Of a stretch of 64,000 nt of DNA, positions 47,282-56,488 are shown in pieces (the first letter of the stretch is position 1; each line of letters begins with the position of its first letter). The DNA lies in assembly GCF_010731115.1 (NCBI RefSeq), contig NZ_AP022616.1, positions 1,798,001 to 1,862,000 of the forward strand, written 5' to 3'. The position numbers and the translations under genes were made by a program. The DNA comes from Mycolicibacterium phocaicum (GTDB taxonomy: Bacteria > Actinomycetota > Actinomycetes > Mycobacteriales > Mycobacteriaceae). Under the pieces are notes generated by a model that saw nothing but the letters and a program-made list of their open reading frames with translations, searched no databases and had not been told where the DNA came from.

Positions 47282-48246
47282 CAATCCTCCTGCGTATCGA
47301 AGTGGGGCCAGGGCATGACGGGTAGGCCGAACTGGTCGTGCAGCAGACTCTGCACGATCGCGGCGGCCGCGGCGGAACCGGCGGCGATCGCCGCCGCCAC
47401 CTGGGGCATCTGCGCGCAGACGTCGCCCGCGGCGAAGACGCCGGGCACCGACGTGCGCTGTATCGGGTCGACCTTCACGGCGTCGACGACGACCGGACCC
47501 GGCGGGGCGATCCGCACGCCGAGCTGGGTCGCCAGGTCGGTCCGCTGCCGCAAGGCGCTGGCCACCAGCACGCCCTCGCGCTCGAGCTCGTCGCCGTCGG
47601 CGAACACCACGGCGGTCAATGCGCCGTCGCGCGAGGCGAATTCGACGATCTTGCGCTCGTCGACCCGGACACCGGCAGCGGCCAGCGTGCGGTTCTGGTC
47701 GTCATCCAGACCGGAGGGACCGTTCGACACGACGACGATGTCGTCGGTCCAGCCGCGCAGCATCAGCGCCATGTGCACGGCCCGGTCGCCGTCGGCGAGG
47801 ACGGCCAGCGCCTGGTCGCGCGCTTCCCAGCCGTGGCAGAACGGGCAGTGGAACACCGACCCGCCCCAGTGCTCGTCCAACCCCGGGATGTCGGGCGCGT
47901 CGTACTGCATGCCGCCGGCCAGCAGTATCCGCCGGGCGTGGTGCACCGATCCGTCGGCGAGTTCGAGCCGGAACGCGGGGCCGTCCTGTGCCGTCGCACT
48001 GGTGACCTGCCCGTCGATGACCTGCACCGACGGGTACTCGGTCAGCTCACGGCGCCCGTCGGCGTACAGGTCGGCCGGCGGCCGTCCATCCTGACCCAGC
48101 AGTCCCCCGATGCCGTGGGCCGCGAGGTTGCTCTGCTCACCGGCGTCGATGACCAGGGTGCGTCGTCGCGCTCGTCCGAGCACCAGTGCGGCGCTCAGCC
48201 CCGCCGCGCCGCCACCGACGATGGCGCATTCCCATTCGTTGTTCAT
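47281..48246 (-). CDS. thioredoxin-reductase-like FAD/NAD(P) oxidoreductase
   Basis: A 321-residue flavoprotein. The FAD-binding GGGAAGLSAALVLGR is at the N-terminus, the redox pair is CPFC (HCPFCHGWEARD), and a C-terminal FAD motif is in SVPGVFAAGDV. Such short TrxR-like proteins may reduce disulfides or act as oxidases. ATG 48246 is chosen because the longer open frame is antisense to the divergent regulator gene. Coupled to the methyltransferase gene and divergent from the XRE-cupin gene by 47 bp. Confidence 0.88.
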   Translation of the reverse strand: MNNEWECAIVGGGAAGLSAALVLGRARRRTLVIDAGEQSNLAAHGIGGLLGQDGRPPADLYADGRRELTEYPSVQVIDGQVTSATAQDGPAFRLELADGSVHHARRILLAGGMQYDAPDIPGLDEHWGGSVFHCPFCHGWEARDQALAVLADGDRAVHMALMLRGWTDDIVVVSNGPSGLDDDQNRTLAAAGVRVDERKIVEFASRDGALTAVVFADGDELEREGVLVASALRQRTDLATQLGVRIAPPGPVVVDAVKVDPIQRTSVPGVFAAGDVCAQMPQVAAAIAAGSAAAAAIVQSLLHDQFGLPVMPWPHFDTQED

Positions 48247-48266
48247 GACACCGACCTTGCCGGGCG

Positions 48267-48304
48267 ATGGCGAAAATGCCAAGCTGATTTGCCATGCAGG
48301 CAAA
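48267..48304. promoter_or_regulatory. operator candidate covering the XRE-cupin start
   Basis: TTTGCC (48288-48293), then ATGCA, then GGCAAA (48299-48304) is a perfect 6-bp inverted repeat whose spacer contains the start codon. A second TTTGCCAT/ATGGCGAAA-type pairing spans 48267-48295. This is the short gap between divergent genes, so autoregulation and control of the flavoprotein operon are likely. Confidence 0.5.
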
Positions 48305-48872
48305 CCCTGAGGACGACGATATCGAAGCGCGGGTCCGGCGGCGACTGCGAGAACTGCGCACGCAACGCGGCATGACGCTGGAAGACGTTGCGCGCGCGGC
48401 CGATATCGACATCTCGACGTTGAGCCGCCTGGAATCGGGCAAGCGCCGATTCGCACTCGACCACCTGCCCCGGCTCGCCGCGGCGCTGTCGATCAGCACC
48501 GACGAACTCATGCGCGCACCCGAGGCCGAGGACCCGCGGGTCCGCGGCGCGTCACACAGCCGCGACGGCATCACCTACTGGCCACTCACCCGCGGCGGGC
48601 CGGCCGGCGGGCTGCACACCTTCAAGATTCGCGTGAGCACCCGGCGCCGGACGCCACCCGCCGAGCTGCCGGTGCACGACGGCCAGGAGTGGCTCTACGT
48701 GTTGTCGGGGAACCTCCGGCTGCTGCTCGGAGATCGCGACTTCACCATCAAACCCGGTGAGGCCGTGGAGTTCTCGACCTGGACACCGCACTGGTTCGGC
48801 ACCGTGGACGGGCCGGTCGAGGCGATCGCCATCTTCGGGCCGCATGGAGAGAAGCTGCATATCCGCAACTGA
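48294..48872 (+). CDS. XRE-family regulator with cupin domain
   Basis: A 192-residue protein with an N-terminal helix-turn-helix (about 15-70, LRELRTQRGMTLEDVARAA then STLSRLESGKRRF) and a C-terminal cupin sensor (about 110-190, HDGQEWLYVLSG and IKPGEAVEFSTWTPHW). This layout is typical of regulators that sense small molecules. ATG 48294 lies within a palindrome. It probably controls itself and the divergent flavoprotein-methyltransferase genes. Confidence 0.9.
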   Translation: MQANPEDDDIEARVRRRLRELRTQRGMTLEDVARAADIDISTLSRLESGKRRFALDHLPRLAAALSISTDELMRAPEAEDPRVRGASHSRDGITYWPLTRGGPAGGLHTFKIRVSTRRRTPPAELPVHDGQEWLYVLSGNLRLLLGDRDFTIKPGEAVEFSTWTPHWFGTVDGPVEAIAIFGPHGEKLHIRN

Positions 48873-48956
48873 GCCGCATCCGCGCCGCGGACGCACTCAG
48901 TTCACCAGTTTCGCGATTTTCCCGTTCTGCAGGCGCACTCGCGAGACACGAGAGTC

Positions 48957-49619
48957 CTAGTTGGGCGGATACGCCGGCGGCGGGTGGACGCCGCGCAGGA
49001 TCCACGGGAACCAGTCGAAGAAGTGCTCGACCTCGTCGCTGCCGTCGTAGTCGGGACTGGGGTCGAAGCCGTTGTTGGTGCCGCCCGCTTTGTCGTCGCG
49101 GTGCGGCGGTTCGGGCAGCTGGCCGTAGACGGCGACGACGACGGTACGGTCCAGGCTGTTCTCGGACCACACGCCCATCTGGTTGTTGGCACAGTTGGCC
49201 ATGATCTGTTTGATGACGGGGTCGTAGTACCACTGGTTGATCAGCTCGACGCCGCTGATCGCCAGCGCGGGATTGATGGCCACGGTCTGTGCCACCGGGC
49301 CGCCGCGGTAGCCGGCGTCCGCGGCCCGCGTCTGGGGTGTGGATCCGTCAGATCCGATGTCGCCGTCCAGGTTCCGGTTGGCCATCATGTCTCTGGCCTG
49401 GCGTGCGGCGGCCTCCTGCAGCTGCGGGTTGACGGCAATGTCGTTGGTGCATCCCGCCTGATGCTGCACGGTGTAGACGTTGGATACCACGGAGTCGTTG
49501 AGCCGCTTGTTGTTCGGGATGAGGGTGTTGCCGTTGTCAGCGTGTGCGAACGGCGTGCAGAGCACAGCACTGACGGGCACGACAGCCAACGCGGACAGCA
49601 CCAATGGCCGACGTCTCAT
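48957..49619 (-). CDS. secreted CAP (SCP/PR-1) domain protein
   Basis: A 220-residue protein. The signal peptide MRRRPLVLSALAVVPVSAV... is cleaved near PFAHA-DN. The CAP domain follows (about 40-175) with NPQLQEAAARQARDM and WSENSLDRTVVVAVYGQ, but I do not see all canonical CAP active-site His. The C-terminus is acidic and aromatic with a Pro-rich end. ATG 49619 has AAGGAA upstream. It lies 16 nt after the DUF732 gene on the same strand, at the end of the mce operon. Confidence 0.82.
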   Translation of the reverse strand: MRRRPLVLSALAVVPVSAVLCTPFAHADNGNTLIPNNKRLNDSVVSNVYTVQHQAGCTNDIAVNPQLQEAAARQARDMMANRNLDGDIGSDGSTPQTRAADAGYRGGPVAQTVAINPALAISGVELINQWYYDPVIKQIMANCANNQMGVWSENSLDRTVVVAVYGQLPEPPHRDDKAGGTNNGFDPSPDYDGSDEVEHFFDWFPWILRGVHPPPAYPPN

Positions 49620-49635
49620 GTTGGATTCCTTTGCA

Positions 49636-50001
49636 TCAGGGATGAACACCGGGCGGCGACTGGTAGTGCGCCGCGGAGTTTCTCAGCTGCCAGATCTGCG
49701 CGGGGCACAGTTCGCCCACGGCCTGCGAAATCAGGTAGGACGCCTGGTAGTCGTCGTCGGTGCCGAAATCGCCTCGTACGTCGCCCATCACCTGAGCGAA
49801 GGGCTGACCGGCCGCCACCTTGTCACAGATGCCGTAGCCATAGCCCAGCGCCGCATCGGCGTTGGGAAAGTTGTAGCCGGGCCGCACGGTCACGCCGATC
49901 AGATACGCGGCCGCATCGGCGTGGACAGTGGGTGCCGACAGCACCGGCAGCACCGCCGCGGCGAGCAACATGCAAGTCCACCGTCTGGTCACGCGGCTCA
50001 C
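49636..50001 (-). CDS. DUF732 secreted protein
   Basis: A 121-residue protein with an N-terminal signal peptide (VTRRWTCMLLAAAVLPV..., cleavage near TVHA-DA). The mature part AAAYLIGVTVRPGYNFPNADAALGYGYGICDKVAAGQPF matches DUF732, with two Cys that probably form a disulfide (ICDK, LCPAQ). The GTG at 50001 overlaps the stop of the preceding Mce-associated gene (GTGA). DUF732 proteins are common secreted proteins in mycobacteria, of unknown function. Confidence 0.85.
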   Translation of the reverse strand: MSRVTRRWTCMLLAAAVLPVLSAPTVHADAAAYLIGVTVRPGYNFPNADAALGYGYGICDKVAAGQPFAQVMGDVRGDFGTDDDYQASYLISQAVGELCPAQIWQLRNSAAHYQSPPGVHP

Positions 50002-50642
50002 ATCGGATCGAATTGTGAGATGAGCCAACGCCCCTCGACCTTGTCGAGAGTCACGCGGACGCTCGACGCGGTGCTGGTCGGGGCGCTGTCACCGATGATC
50101 ATCGTCTGATCCACGAACAACATCACCACCGCGTGGTTCGGCGATGCCTTGGTCCAGGCCGCCGCCGGCACCGTGGCGACCGCCGAGATCTTCTTCTGCT
50201 TGGACCCGGGGATCACCACATCGCGTGTGAGCTTGGTGTAGGAGTCCAGGAAGTTGCCGGTCATGTACTTCTTGGCGGCTTCCAGATCCTTGTCGACGGT
50301 CTCGGGCTTGTACGACAGCAAGGCGATGGTGCCGTCGCTGGCGGCTTTGGTGGATTCGGTTTTGGCCGTGTCGGTCTCATGCAGGGACACGTCCTTCCAC
50401 TGCAGATACCCGGCGGCCCCACCGAGCACGAGGACCAACGCGGGCAACAGGCCGTACACGGCGACGTTGGCCCACGCGACGCGGCGCCGCCCAGGTGCAG
50501 GCGCCGCGTCGGTGGTCTCTGCGAGCGACCCGGGCATCGAGTCGTCGATCTCGATGTCGTCGTCGAGCTCGTCGACCGAAGCTGTTGCTTCAATGGGTTT
50601 TTCGGCGGCCTTGTTCTCGCCGCGGGACTTGATCAGTTTCAC
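49998..50642 (-). CDS. Mce-associated membrane protein (distal)
   Basis: A 214-residue protein with an acidic cytoplasmic N-terminus (about 1-60), one membrane helix (about 63-83), and an extracytoplasmic domain with KKYMTGNFLDSYTKLTRDVVIP and an NTF2-like pattern at about 130-214. This is the usual Mas layout; such proteins stabilise Mce transport complexes. GTG 50642 overlaps the stop of the preceding gene by 4 nt. Confidence 0.88.
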   Translation of the reverse strand: MKLIKSRGENKAAEKPIEATASVDELDDDIEIDDSMPGSLAETTDAAPAPGRRRVAWANVAVYGLLPALVLVLGGAAGYLQWKDVSLHETDTAKTESTKAASDGTIALLSYKPETVDKDLEAAKKYMTGNFLDSYTKLTRDVVIPGSKQKKISAVATVPAAAWTKASPNHAVVMLFVDQTMIIGDSAPTSTASSVRVTLDKVEGRWLISQFDPM

Positions 50643-51268
50643 GGCACAAACTCCACGTTCGACACCTTCATGACATCACCGACTTTCTGCACCGCGAGGC
50701 GCATCCGCCACTCGCGGGGTTCCTGATCCGGCGCACCGACATTCGAGGTCTTGACGGCCACCGCCACCAGCACCTGTGCCGAGTCACCGGACTCCGATTC
50801 CAGCCCGGCCTCGGTGATGGACCCGGTGGATGTCGACTTCGCTTCCTTGACGACCTTGATGAAAGGTGCTGAACGCTTGGCGAAGTCGTCGTAGAACTCC
50901 CCCGTCGCGCTGTCGAGGATGCGCTGCACGTCGGCGTCGGCGCGCTGCCAGTCGATGGTCGTCAGGTTCAGTGCGCCCTGCCGCGCGGCCTGGACGATCT
51001 GGCTCTGCCGCTCGTCGACGCCAGTCGCGCGCTGTGTCCGCACCACCAGCCACCCGACCAGCGCACCGAGTGCGACCACCAGGATCAGACCGATCACCGC
51101 CGCCAGCCGGCGCACCGACTTCGGCTTCGTCGGCTCCTCGACCAACTCATCGGCAGCGGTGTCAGGGGCCTCATCGAAGTCCTCGATGTCATCGATTTCG
51201 GGATCGAGGACAGCGACCCCGCCGCCCTCGGTCAGCTCCCCGGCTGCGGCGTCATCATGCTCTGCCAT
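50639..51268 (-). CDS. Mce-associated membrane protein (proximal)
   Basis: A 209-residue protein with the same plan as the next gene: acidic N-terminus, a helix at about 56-77, and an extracytoplasmic domain with TIDWQRADADVQRILDSATGEFYDDF. The ATG at 51268 has GGAGAAG upstream and lies 37 nt inside the mceF 3' end in another frame. The two Mas genes are clearly paralogous. Confidence 0.88.
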   Translation of the reverse strand: MAEHDDAAAGELTEGGGVAVLDPEIDDIEDFDEAPDTAADELVEEPTKPKSVRRLAAVIGLILVVALGALVGWLVVRTQRATGVDERQSQIVQAARQGALNLTTIDWQRADADVQRILDSATGEFYDDFAKRSAPFIKVVKEAKSTSTGSITEAGLESESGDSAQVLVAVAVKTSNVGAPDQEPREWRMRLAVQKVGDVMKVSNVEFVP

Positions 51269-52683
51269 GTCTTCTCCTTCGGAGCCGTGTGGGCCAAATC
51301 GGCTTGGGTATAGGTCTTTCCGTCCGGGCCGATATACGACCCACTGGCCGGGTCGTACTCGGCCACCGCGACCGGTGGTGGCGGCGGCGCACCGGGCGGC
51401 GCGGCCGAGCCCGGCCGCAGCTGCGGCACGTCCTGCCCGGTCCAGGTGGCGTTGGGATCGCCCTTCCAGTTGTAGCCGTCATTGAGGGGCACGTACGGCT
51501 CGTTGCTCTCGCACTGCTTGACGGTCGCGGCGCGCTTGCCGGGCACCGTCTCGCACGGCAGGTTCTTGGCGCCGCGCACGTTGAACATGCCGTCCTGCGG
51601 AGTCCGGCAATACAGATCGCCGGCCGGAAGTTCGGGGTAGTCCTCCAACGCGGGGTTGCGCATCTGCTGCGCCGGCAGATACCCGGTGGTGCACGGCGGC
51701 GGCAGGTTGATGTTCAGGTTGAAGCTCAGGTACGCACCCTTGTACGCCTGCTTGGTGTCGCGGTTCGCCAACGTAACGCCTTGCGCCGCTTCCGTTGTGC
51801 GTGGCAGCAGTACCAGGAGCTGCTCGAGGTTCGGTTGGTACGTCACTGCGACCTTGTTGATGGACACCAGGTTCTGAAGCAGGATCGGCAGTGTCGGACG
51901 CAGCCGGTTGAACAACTGCCCCATCTCCCCGAACGCCGGACCACCCTTGTCCAGGAGGGTGCCCACGGCCTTGTCCTGCGCCTGCAGCTCCCCGGTCACC
52001 GTGGCGAGGTTCGATGCCCACGCCTGGATGGCACCCGAGGTGTTGTTCTGCGAGTCGAGCACGGGTTTGACCTGATCGATCAGGCTCAGCAGCGGGTCGA
52101 GGTTCGCGCGCGCGTCGATGGCCAGCTGGCTGCCGCCCTTGACGATGTGTGAAAGCTCGGGCCCCAAACCGCCGACAGCCGTGGCGGATTCGTCGATGAC
52201 CGTCTTGAGGTTCTCCTTGGGCACGGCCTGCAGGCCCTTGGTCAGCGAGTCGATCACGGTGTTGATGTCCGGCGGCACCGAGGTATGCGCCAGCGGGATG
52301 ACGTCACCGTCCCTCAGCGGCCGGGAATTCGCGCTGCGCGGCGTCAGGGACACGAACTGCTCACCGATCGCCATCTGGCTGTGCACGTCGGCCTGCACGT
52401 CGGACGGAATGTCGGTGCCCGAATTGAGCGACAGCTCGGCCTGCACCCCGGTGGGCGTGAGCCCGACAGACTGCACCCGGCCCACCACCGTGCCGCGGTA
52501 GGTGACGTTGCCGGTGGCGTAGAGGCCGCCGGTCTCGGGCAGCTCCATCTTGACCACGTAGCGCCCGATGCCGAAAAGCTTGGCGGGCAACTGCATATAG
52601 ATCAGGCTCATCATCGTCACCGCGACCAGGGCTACGAGGGCGAAGATCGCGAGCTGAATTCTCACGCGTTTGTCGAGATGCAT
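51232..52683 (-). CDS. mceF: MCE family protein MceF
   Basis: A 483-residue protein with an N-terminal membrane helix (about 10-32), an MCE/MlaD domain (about 37-115, TYRGTVVGRVQSVGL), a long helical region and a Pro-rich C-terminus. MceA-F form a hexameric tunnel that moves lipids or sterols across the envelope. ATG 52683 follows the mceE stop directly. C-terminal extension about residues 430-483 includes PPGAPPPPPVAVAEYDP. Confidence 0.93.
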   Translation of the reverse strand: MHLDKRVRIQLAIFALVALVAVTMMSLIYMQLPAKLFGIGRYVVKMELPETGGLYATGNVTYRGTVVGRVQSVGLTPTGVQAELSLNSGTDIPSDVQADVHSQMAIGEQFVSLTPRSANSRPLRDGDVIPLAHTSVPPDINTVIDSLTKGLQAVPKENLKTVIDESATAVGGLGPELSHIVKGGSQLAIDARANLDPLLSLIDQVKPVLDSQNNTSGAIQAWASNLATVTGELQAQDKAVGTLLDKGGPAFGEMGQLFNRLRPTLPILLQNLVSINKVAVTYQPNLEQLLVLLPRTTEAAQGVTLANRDTKQAYKGAYLSFNLNINLPPPCTTGYLPAQQMRNPALEDYPELPAGDLYCRTPQDGMFNVRGAKNLPCETVPGKRAATVKQCESNEPYVPLNDGYNWKGDPNATWTGQDVPQLRPGSAAPPGAPPPPPVAVAEYDPASGSYIGPDGKTYTQADLAHTAPKEKTWQSMMTPQPGS

Positions 52684-53838
52684 TTACGGCCCCTGATCCC
52701 AGCGGTACGGAATGGTCAGCGGATTGCCCGGGTTGTTCGGCCCGCCGGCGGTGCACGGGCTGGGGAACTGGCCGATGGTGCGGCCCCATTGCAGTTCCAG
52801 CTCCGTCAGGTCGCACTCCCAGCGGGTGCCGGTGAAGAACGCCTGGTCGATGCGGCTGAGGGTGAGGTCGACGATCGCGGTGAGGTTCGCGTAGTCGCCG
52901 CGCTGCCACTTCTCGATGGTGTCGCTCGGGAACGGCACCGTGGGGATGAAGCTCAATGCCCGCGTCATGGCCGGCCCGGCGTTGGCGAGCTGCTCGAGCG
53001 TCGGCCCCAGATCACGTAATTCCTTGATCACGTTGTCTTTTGACCGGTCCACGGTATCCGCGGCCAGCGCGGCGAACTTGCTCAACTTGTCGGCGGCCTT
53101 GACCAGGTTCTCCCGTTCACCGTTGAGTACGGCCAGCGCCTCCGGGACCGTGTCGATGGCCTTGTCCAGGACCGGCTGGCTCGCGGCCAGCTTGCCGACG
53201 ACGACGTTCAGGCTCTCCGACGCCGCGATGATGTCAGGGGTCTGGTCCTTGACGTTGGCGGTGAACGTATCGAGCTGTTTGATGAGGCTGCGCAGGTCCT
53301 CGGCACGCCCGTGGAACGCCGTGCTGAACGCCTCGGTGATGTCCTGGACGTTGCCGATGCCACCGCCGTTGAGCACCATCGACACCGCTGACAGCGTCTG
53401 CTCAACCGACGGGAAGCTGCCGCTGCTCGCCAGTGGAATGACCGACCCCTGGTGCAACTGTCCTTGTGGCCGGCCGTCTTTGGGCGGCCCGAGCTCGATG
53501 TGCAGCGTGCCCAGCAGACTGGTCAGACCCAGTTTGATGGTCGAGTTGGCCGGTACCTTCACATCTCCGTTGAGCCGCATGGTGACCAGCGCGTGCCAGC
53601 CCTGTCGCTCGATCTTGGTGACCGTGCCGACCGTGACGTCGGAGACTCGCACCCGCGAATTCTCTTGCAGGTTGGTGACATCGGGCATCTGCGCCTGGAT
53701 TTCGAAGGCTCCGGGTCCCCCACCCTCGGTGCCGGGCAGCGGCAGGCTGTTGGCGCCGCGCCACCCCGAGCAGCCGGCCGAGGCCAGCAGCGTCAGGACC
53801 GCGAGGGTGCAGCCGGCGGCGGTACGCAGGCGGCTCAT
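52684..53838 (-). CDS. mceE: MCE family lipoprotein MceE (LprK type)
   Basis: A 384-residue lipoprotein: lipobox LASAGC at about residues 18-23, then the MCE domain (about 45-120, RVRVSDVTVGTVTKIERQGW) and a helical C-terminus. MceE is the member of each Mce set that carries a lipid anchor. ATG 53838 is preceded by GGGAGGTGGG. The frame is open further upstream, but that part overlaps mceD. Confidence 0.93.
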   Translation of the reverse strand: MSRLRTAAGCTLAVLTLLASAGCSGWRGANSLPLPGTEGGGPGAFEIQAQMPDVTNLQENSRVRVSDVTVGTVTKIERQGWHALVTMRLNGDVKVPANSTIKLGLTSLLGTLHIELGPPKDGRPQGQLHQGSVIPLASSGSFPSVEQTLSAVSMVLNGGGIGNVQDITEAFSTAFHGRAEDLRSLIKQLDTFTANVKDQTPDIIAASESLNVVVGKLAASQPVLDKAIDTVPEALAVLNGERENLVKAADKLSKFAALAADTVDRSKDNVIKELRDLGPTLEQLANAGPAMTRALSFIPTVPFPSDTIEKWQRGDYANLTAIVDLTLSRIDQAFFTGTRWECDLTELELQWGRTIGQFPSPCTAGGPNNPGNPLTIPYRWDQGP

Positions 53839-55139
53839 GACCCACCTCCCGGCGGCGTCATCATGCCGGCCAGGCCGGCGTTGGCGTCGGTGGCCACGGT
53901 CTGGGGGGCCGCCGGCGCGGGCGCCGCAGCCGCCTGCTGTGCCACGGGGGCAGCGGGCCGCGACGGCGGCACATAATCGGGACGCATCCAATCCTCGCTG
54001 TACGTAACCTCATTGGGCCGCGCTTGGGTACCGACGAACAGGTTTTCGCCCAGCGGCGGGAAGTTGTACTGCCGGTTCTTGACGATGGGCGCCAAGTACT
54101 GCGCGCACAACTTCGACGACTGGTCCGCGCCGAGGCGCGACGCGGCCTGGATGGCACCGCAGATGAAGCTGACCGGGTTGGCGAAGTTGTTGGCCGCCAG
54201 AATGCCGGTCAGCGAACCGACCGCCGGCTCGTAGATGTTGTTCAGATCCGCTACCGAATTGGGTGCCACGTGGAGCACCTGCTTGATGTCGTCGAGGCTG
54301 CCCACGATCGCGGTGCTGACCGAGGCCAGTTTGTCCGACGCTGTCCCGACAGCCTCCTTGTTGTCCGCGACGAACGACCGCACGTCGTCGGCGACCGCAC
54401 TCATGTCGTGCAGCGCCTGCCCGACCTTGCCCGGATCGTCGGCGACCAGTCCGGTCACCTCGGCCAGGTTGGTGTTGAGCCGTTCCATCAGCCCGGTGCT
54501 GTCCTTTAGCGCGGACACCAGGATCGAGAGATTCTTGAACGTCGAGAACAGGTCGTTGCTGTGGTCGCCGAGGATCGAAACCGCCTGCGACAGGCGGACC
54601 ACCGATTCCCGGATGCTGGCGCCCTGCCCGCGCAGATTGTCGGCGGCGGTATTGATGAAACCACCGAGCGTGCTGACCCCGCCGGGCTGGTCGGGCTTGA
54701 GCAGATCGGCCAGCCGCTGCAGCTGAGTGCGGACCTGATCCCACTCCACGGGCACCGCGGTCCGATCGAGCGGAATCACGGCGCCGCCGCGCAACGGCGG
54801 CCCGCCCCGGTACGGCGGGATCAGCTGAATTGCCCTGCCTGTCACCAACTGTGGCGACAGGATCACAGCCTTGGCGTCGGCCGGCACCTTGTACTTGTCG
54901 TCGATCCAGAAGGTCACCTTGACCTTTTCGGGCCCCGGTTCGATCTTGTCGACCTTGCCGACCGGCACGCCCTGGATCAGCACATCGTCGCCACTGAACA
55001 ACTGATTCGTGTTCTGGAAATAGCCCACCACTTCATTGCGCGACGCCCGCTGGAACGCCGTCACGGCGAAATAGCCGCCGCCCACGACAAGGGCCAGCGC
55101 GGCTGCCACCACGAGCAGACGCGTGGACAGCTTGCTCAT
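53835..55139 (-). CDS. mceD: MCE family protein MceD
   Basis: A 434-residue protein with an N-terminal helix (about 6-28), MCE domain (about 36-115, VLIQGVPVGKVDKIEPG), a helical barrel-forming region and an Ala/Pro-rich end. ATG 55139 is favoured, with GGAGGA 5 nt upstream; a GTG one codon earlier is also possible. Stop and start overlaps with mceC and mceE show tight coupling. Confidence 0.93.
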   Translation of the reverse strand: MSKLSTRLLVVAAALALVVGGGYFAVTAFQRASRNEVVGYFQNTNQLFSGDDVLIQGVPVGKVDKIEPGPEKVKVTFWIDDKYKVPADAKAVILSPQLVTGRAIQLIPPYRGGPPLRGGAVIPLDRTAVPVEWDQVRTQLQRLADLLKPDQPGGVSTLGGFINTAADNLRGQGASIRESVVRLSQAVSILGDHSNDLFSTFKNLSILVSALKDSTGLMERLNTNLAEVTGLVADDPGKVGQALHDMSAVADDVRSFVADNKEAVGTASDKLASVSTAIVGSLDDIKQVLHVAPNSVADLNNIYEPAVGSLTGILAANNFANPVSFICGAIQAASRLGADQSSKLCAQYLAPIVKNRQYNFPPLGENLFVGTQARPNEVTYSEDWMRPDYVPPSRPAAPVAQQAAAAPAPAAPQTVATDANAGLAGMMTPPGGGS

Positions 55140-56488
55140 CACTGTCCTCCTGGCGTCGGTGCGGCTACTTCAACGGGATCCGACACGTGCAGTGGCGGGG
55201 TTTTCGGTGGTTCCGGCATGGCGGTCATCCCGGGTGCGAGCGGCGGCGGTCCGGGCGGCGGCCCACCGGGCGGCGGGGCCGGTTCCGGATCGCGGACGGG
55301 GTAGCAACCGGGCCCGGGCAACGGGATTCCGGGCGGGCCGCACGCGGTGTCGCCGGGCTTGCCGGTGATCGCGTCCGGGATGGTCATGCGTGGGTCGCCG
55401 GCCTGGCCGGTGCGCGGGAACGGCACGGGCAACGGCGGGGTGCCGGGCTGTCCGGTCTGCGGATCCTGAAGCTGGGACGGCAGTTTGGTGTTCGGGTCCA
55501 CTCCGAGGTCGGAGAACGCGGCATCGACGAACGGCTGCACGAACTGGCCCGGCAACAGGTTGACGATGTACGCCTTGAAGAACGGGCCCGACCCGAGCGC
55601 GTCACCCAGTGCCATGGCGTACTGGCTGAGTCGCTTGACGGCCTCCTGCAACCGCTCCTTGCGGTTGTCGAGCATCGTCACGACACCGTTGAGCTTGTCC
55701 AGCGCCGGCCGCAGCTGCGTCTTGTTCTCCGCGATCAATCCCTTCAACTGCTGGGAGACCGCAGACAGGCTGTTCCACAGCCGGCTCACCGCGGCACTCT
55801 GCGAACGCAGTTGCACCAGAAGCGCATTGGTGTTCTTGACCAGGCTGACCACCTGGTCGCTGCGCTTGGCCAGCACCGTCGTCGCCTTCGAGGCGTTTTC
55901 CAGCAGGCCGCGCAGTTGTGCGTCCCGGTCGTTCAGCGTCTTGGAGAACCGCGCGATGCCGTTGACCGCGTCCCGCAGGTCCGGAGCGGTGTTCGCGAAC
56001 GCCTCCGAGACCGTGGCCAGCGAGTCCGACAGCTGATGGGTGTCCAGGCCGCTGATCGCATTGGTCACGTCACCCAGTGCGTCCGGCAGCTGGTACGCCG
56101 ACACGGTCCGCTCGAGCGGGATGGTGCCCTTGAGGTCGCCGTCGCCCTTGGGAACGACTTCGAGCATCTTGCTGCCCAGCAGCCCCTTGGTCTTGATCGC
56201 GACCTCGGTGCGCTCCCCGAGGTGCACGTCGTCGTCGACGGTGAACTTGATCAGCACGCGCGGGCCGTCGAGGTCGATGCTCGCGACCCGGCCCGCCGGA
56301 AAACCTGAGATGTCCACGGGCGCACCGGTATGCAGGCCGCTGGCGTCTTCGAAGTACCCGGAGTACGTGGTCGTGCCGCTGACGAACGGAATCTTCTGGA
56401 ACAGCAGCGCGACGGTGGCGACCATTACGACGGCGCTGATGCCTATCGCGCCCAGGGCGAAATGACTTCGCTCGGCAAAAGGTTTCAT
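55139..56488 (-). CDS. mceC: MCE family protein MceC
   Basis: A 449-residue protein with an N-terminal helix (about 13-33), an MCE domain (about 40-118, TGAPVDISGFPAGRVASIDL), and a long Pro/Gly-rich C-terminal tail typical of MceC. ATG 56488 overlaps the mceB stop as ATGA; an upstream GTG at 56500 is less likely. Middle of the mce operon. Confidence 0.93.
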   Translation of the reverse strand: MKPFAERSHFALGAIGISAVVMVATVALLFQKIPFVSGTTTYSGYFEDASGLHTGAPVDISGFPAGRVASIDLDGPRVLIKFTVDDDVHLGERTEVAIKTKGLLGSKMLEVVPKGDGDLKGTIPLERTVSAYQLPDALGDVTNAISGLDTHQLSDSLATVSEAFANTAPDLRDAVNGIARFSKTLNDRDAQLRGLLENASKATTVLAKRSDQVVSLVKNTNALLVQLRSQSAAVSRLWNSLSAVSQQLKGLIAENKTQLRPALDKLNGVVTMLDNRKERLQEAVKRLSQYAMALGDALGSGPFFKAYIVNLLPGQFVQPFVDAAFSDLGVDPNTKLPSQLQDPQTGQPGTPPLPVPFPRTGQAGDPRMTIPDAITGKPGDTACGPPGIPLPGPGCYPVRDPEPAPPPGGPPPGPPPLAPGMTAMPEPPKTPPLHVSDPVEVAAPTPGGQ

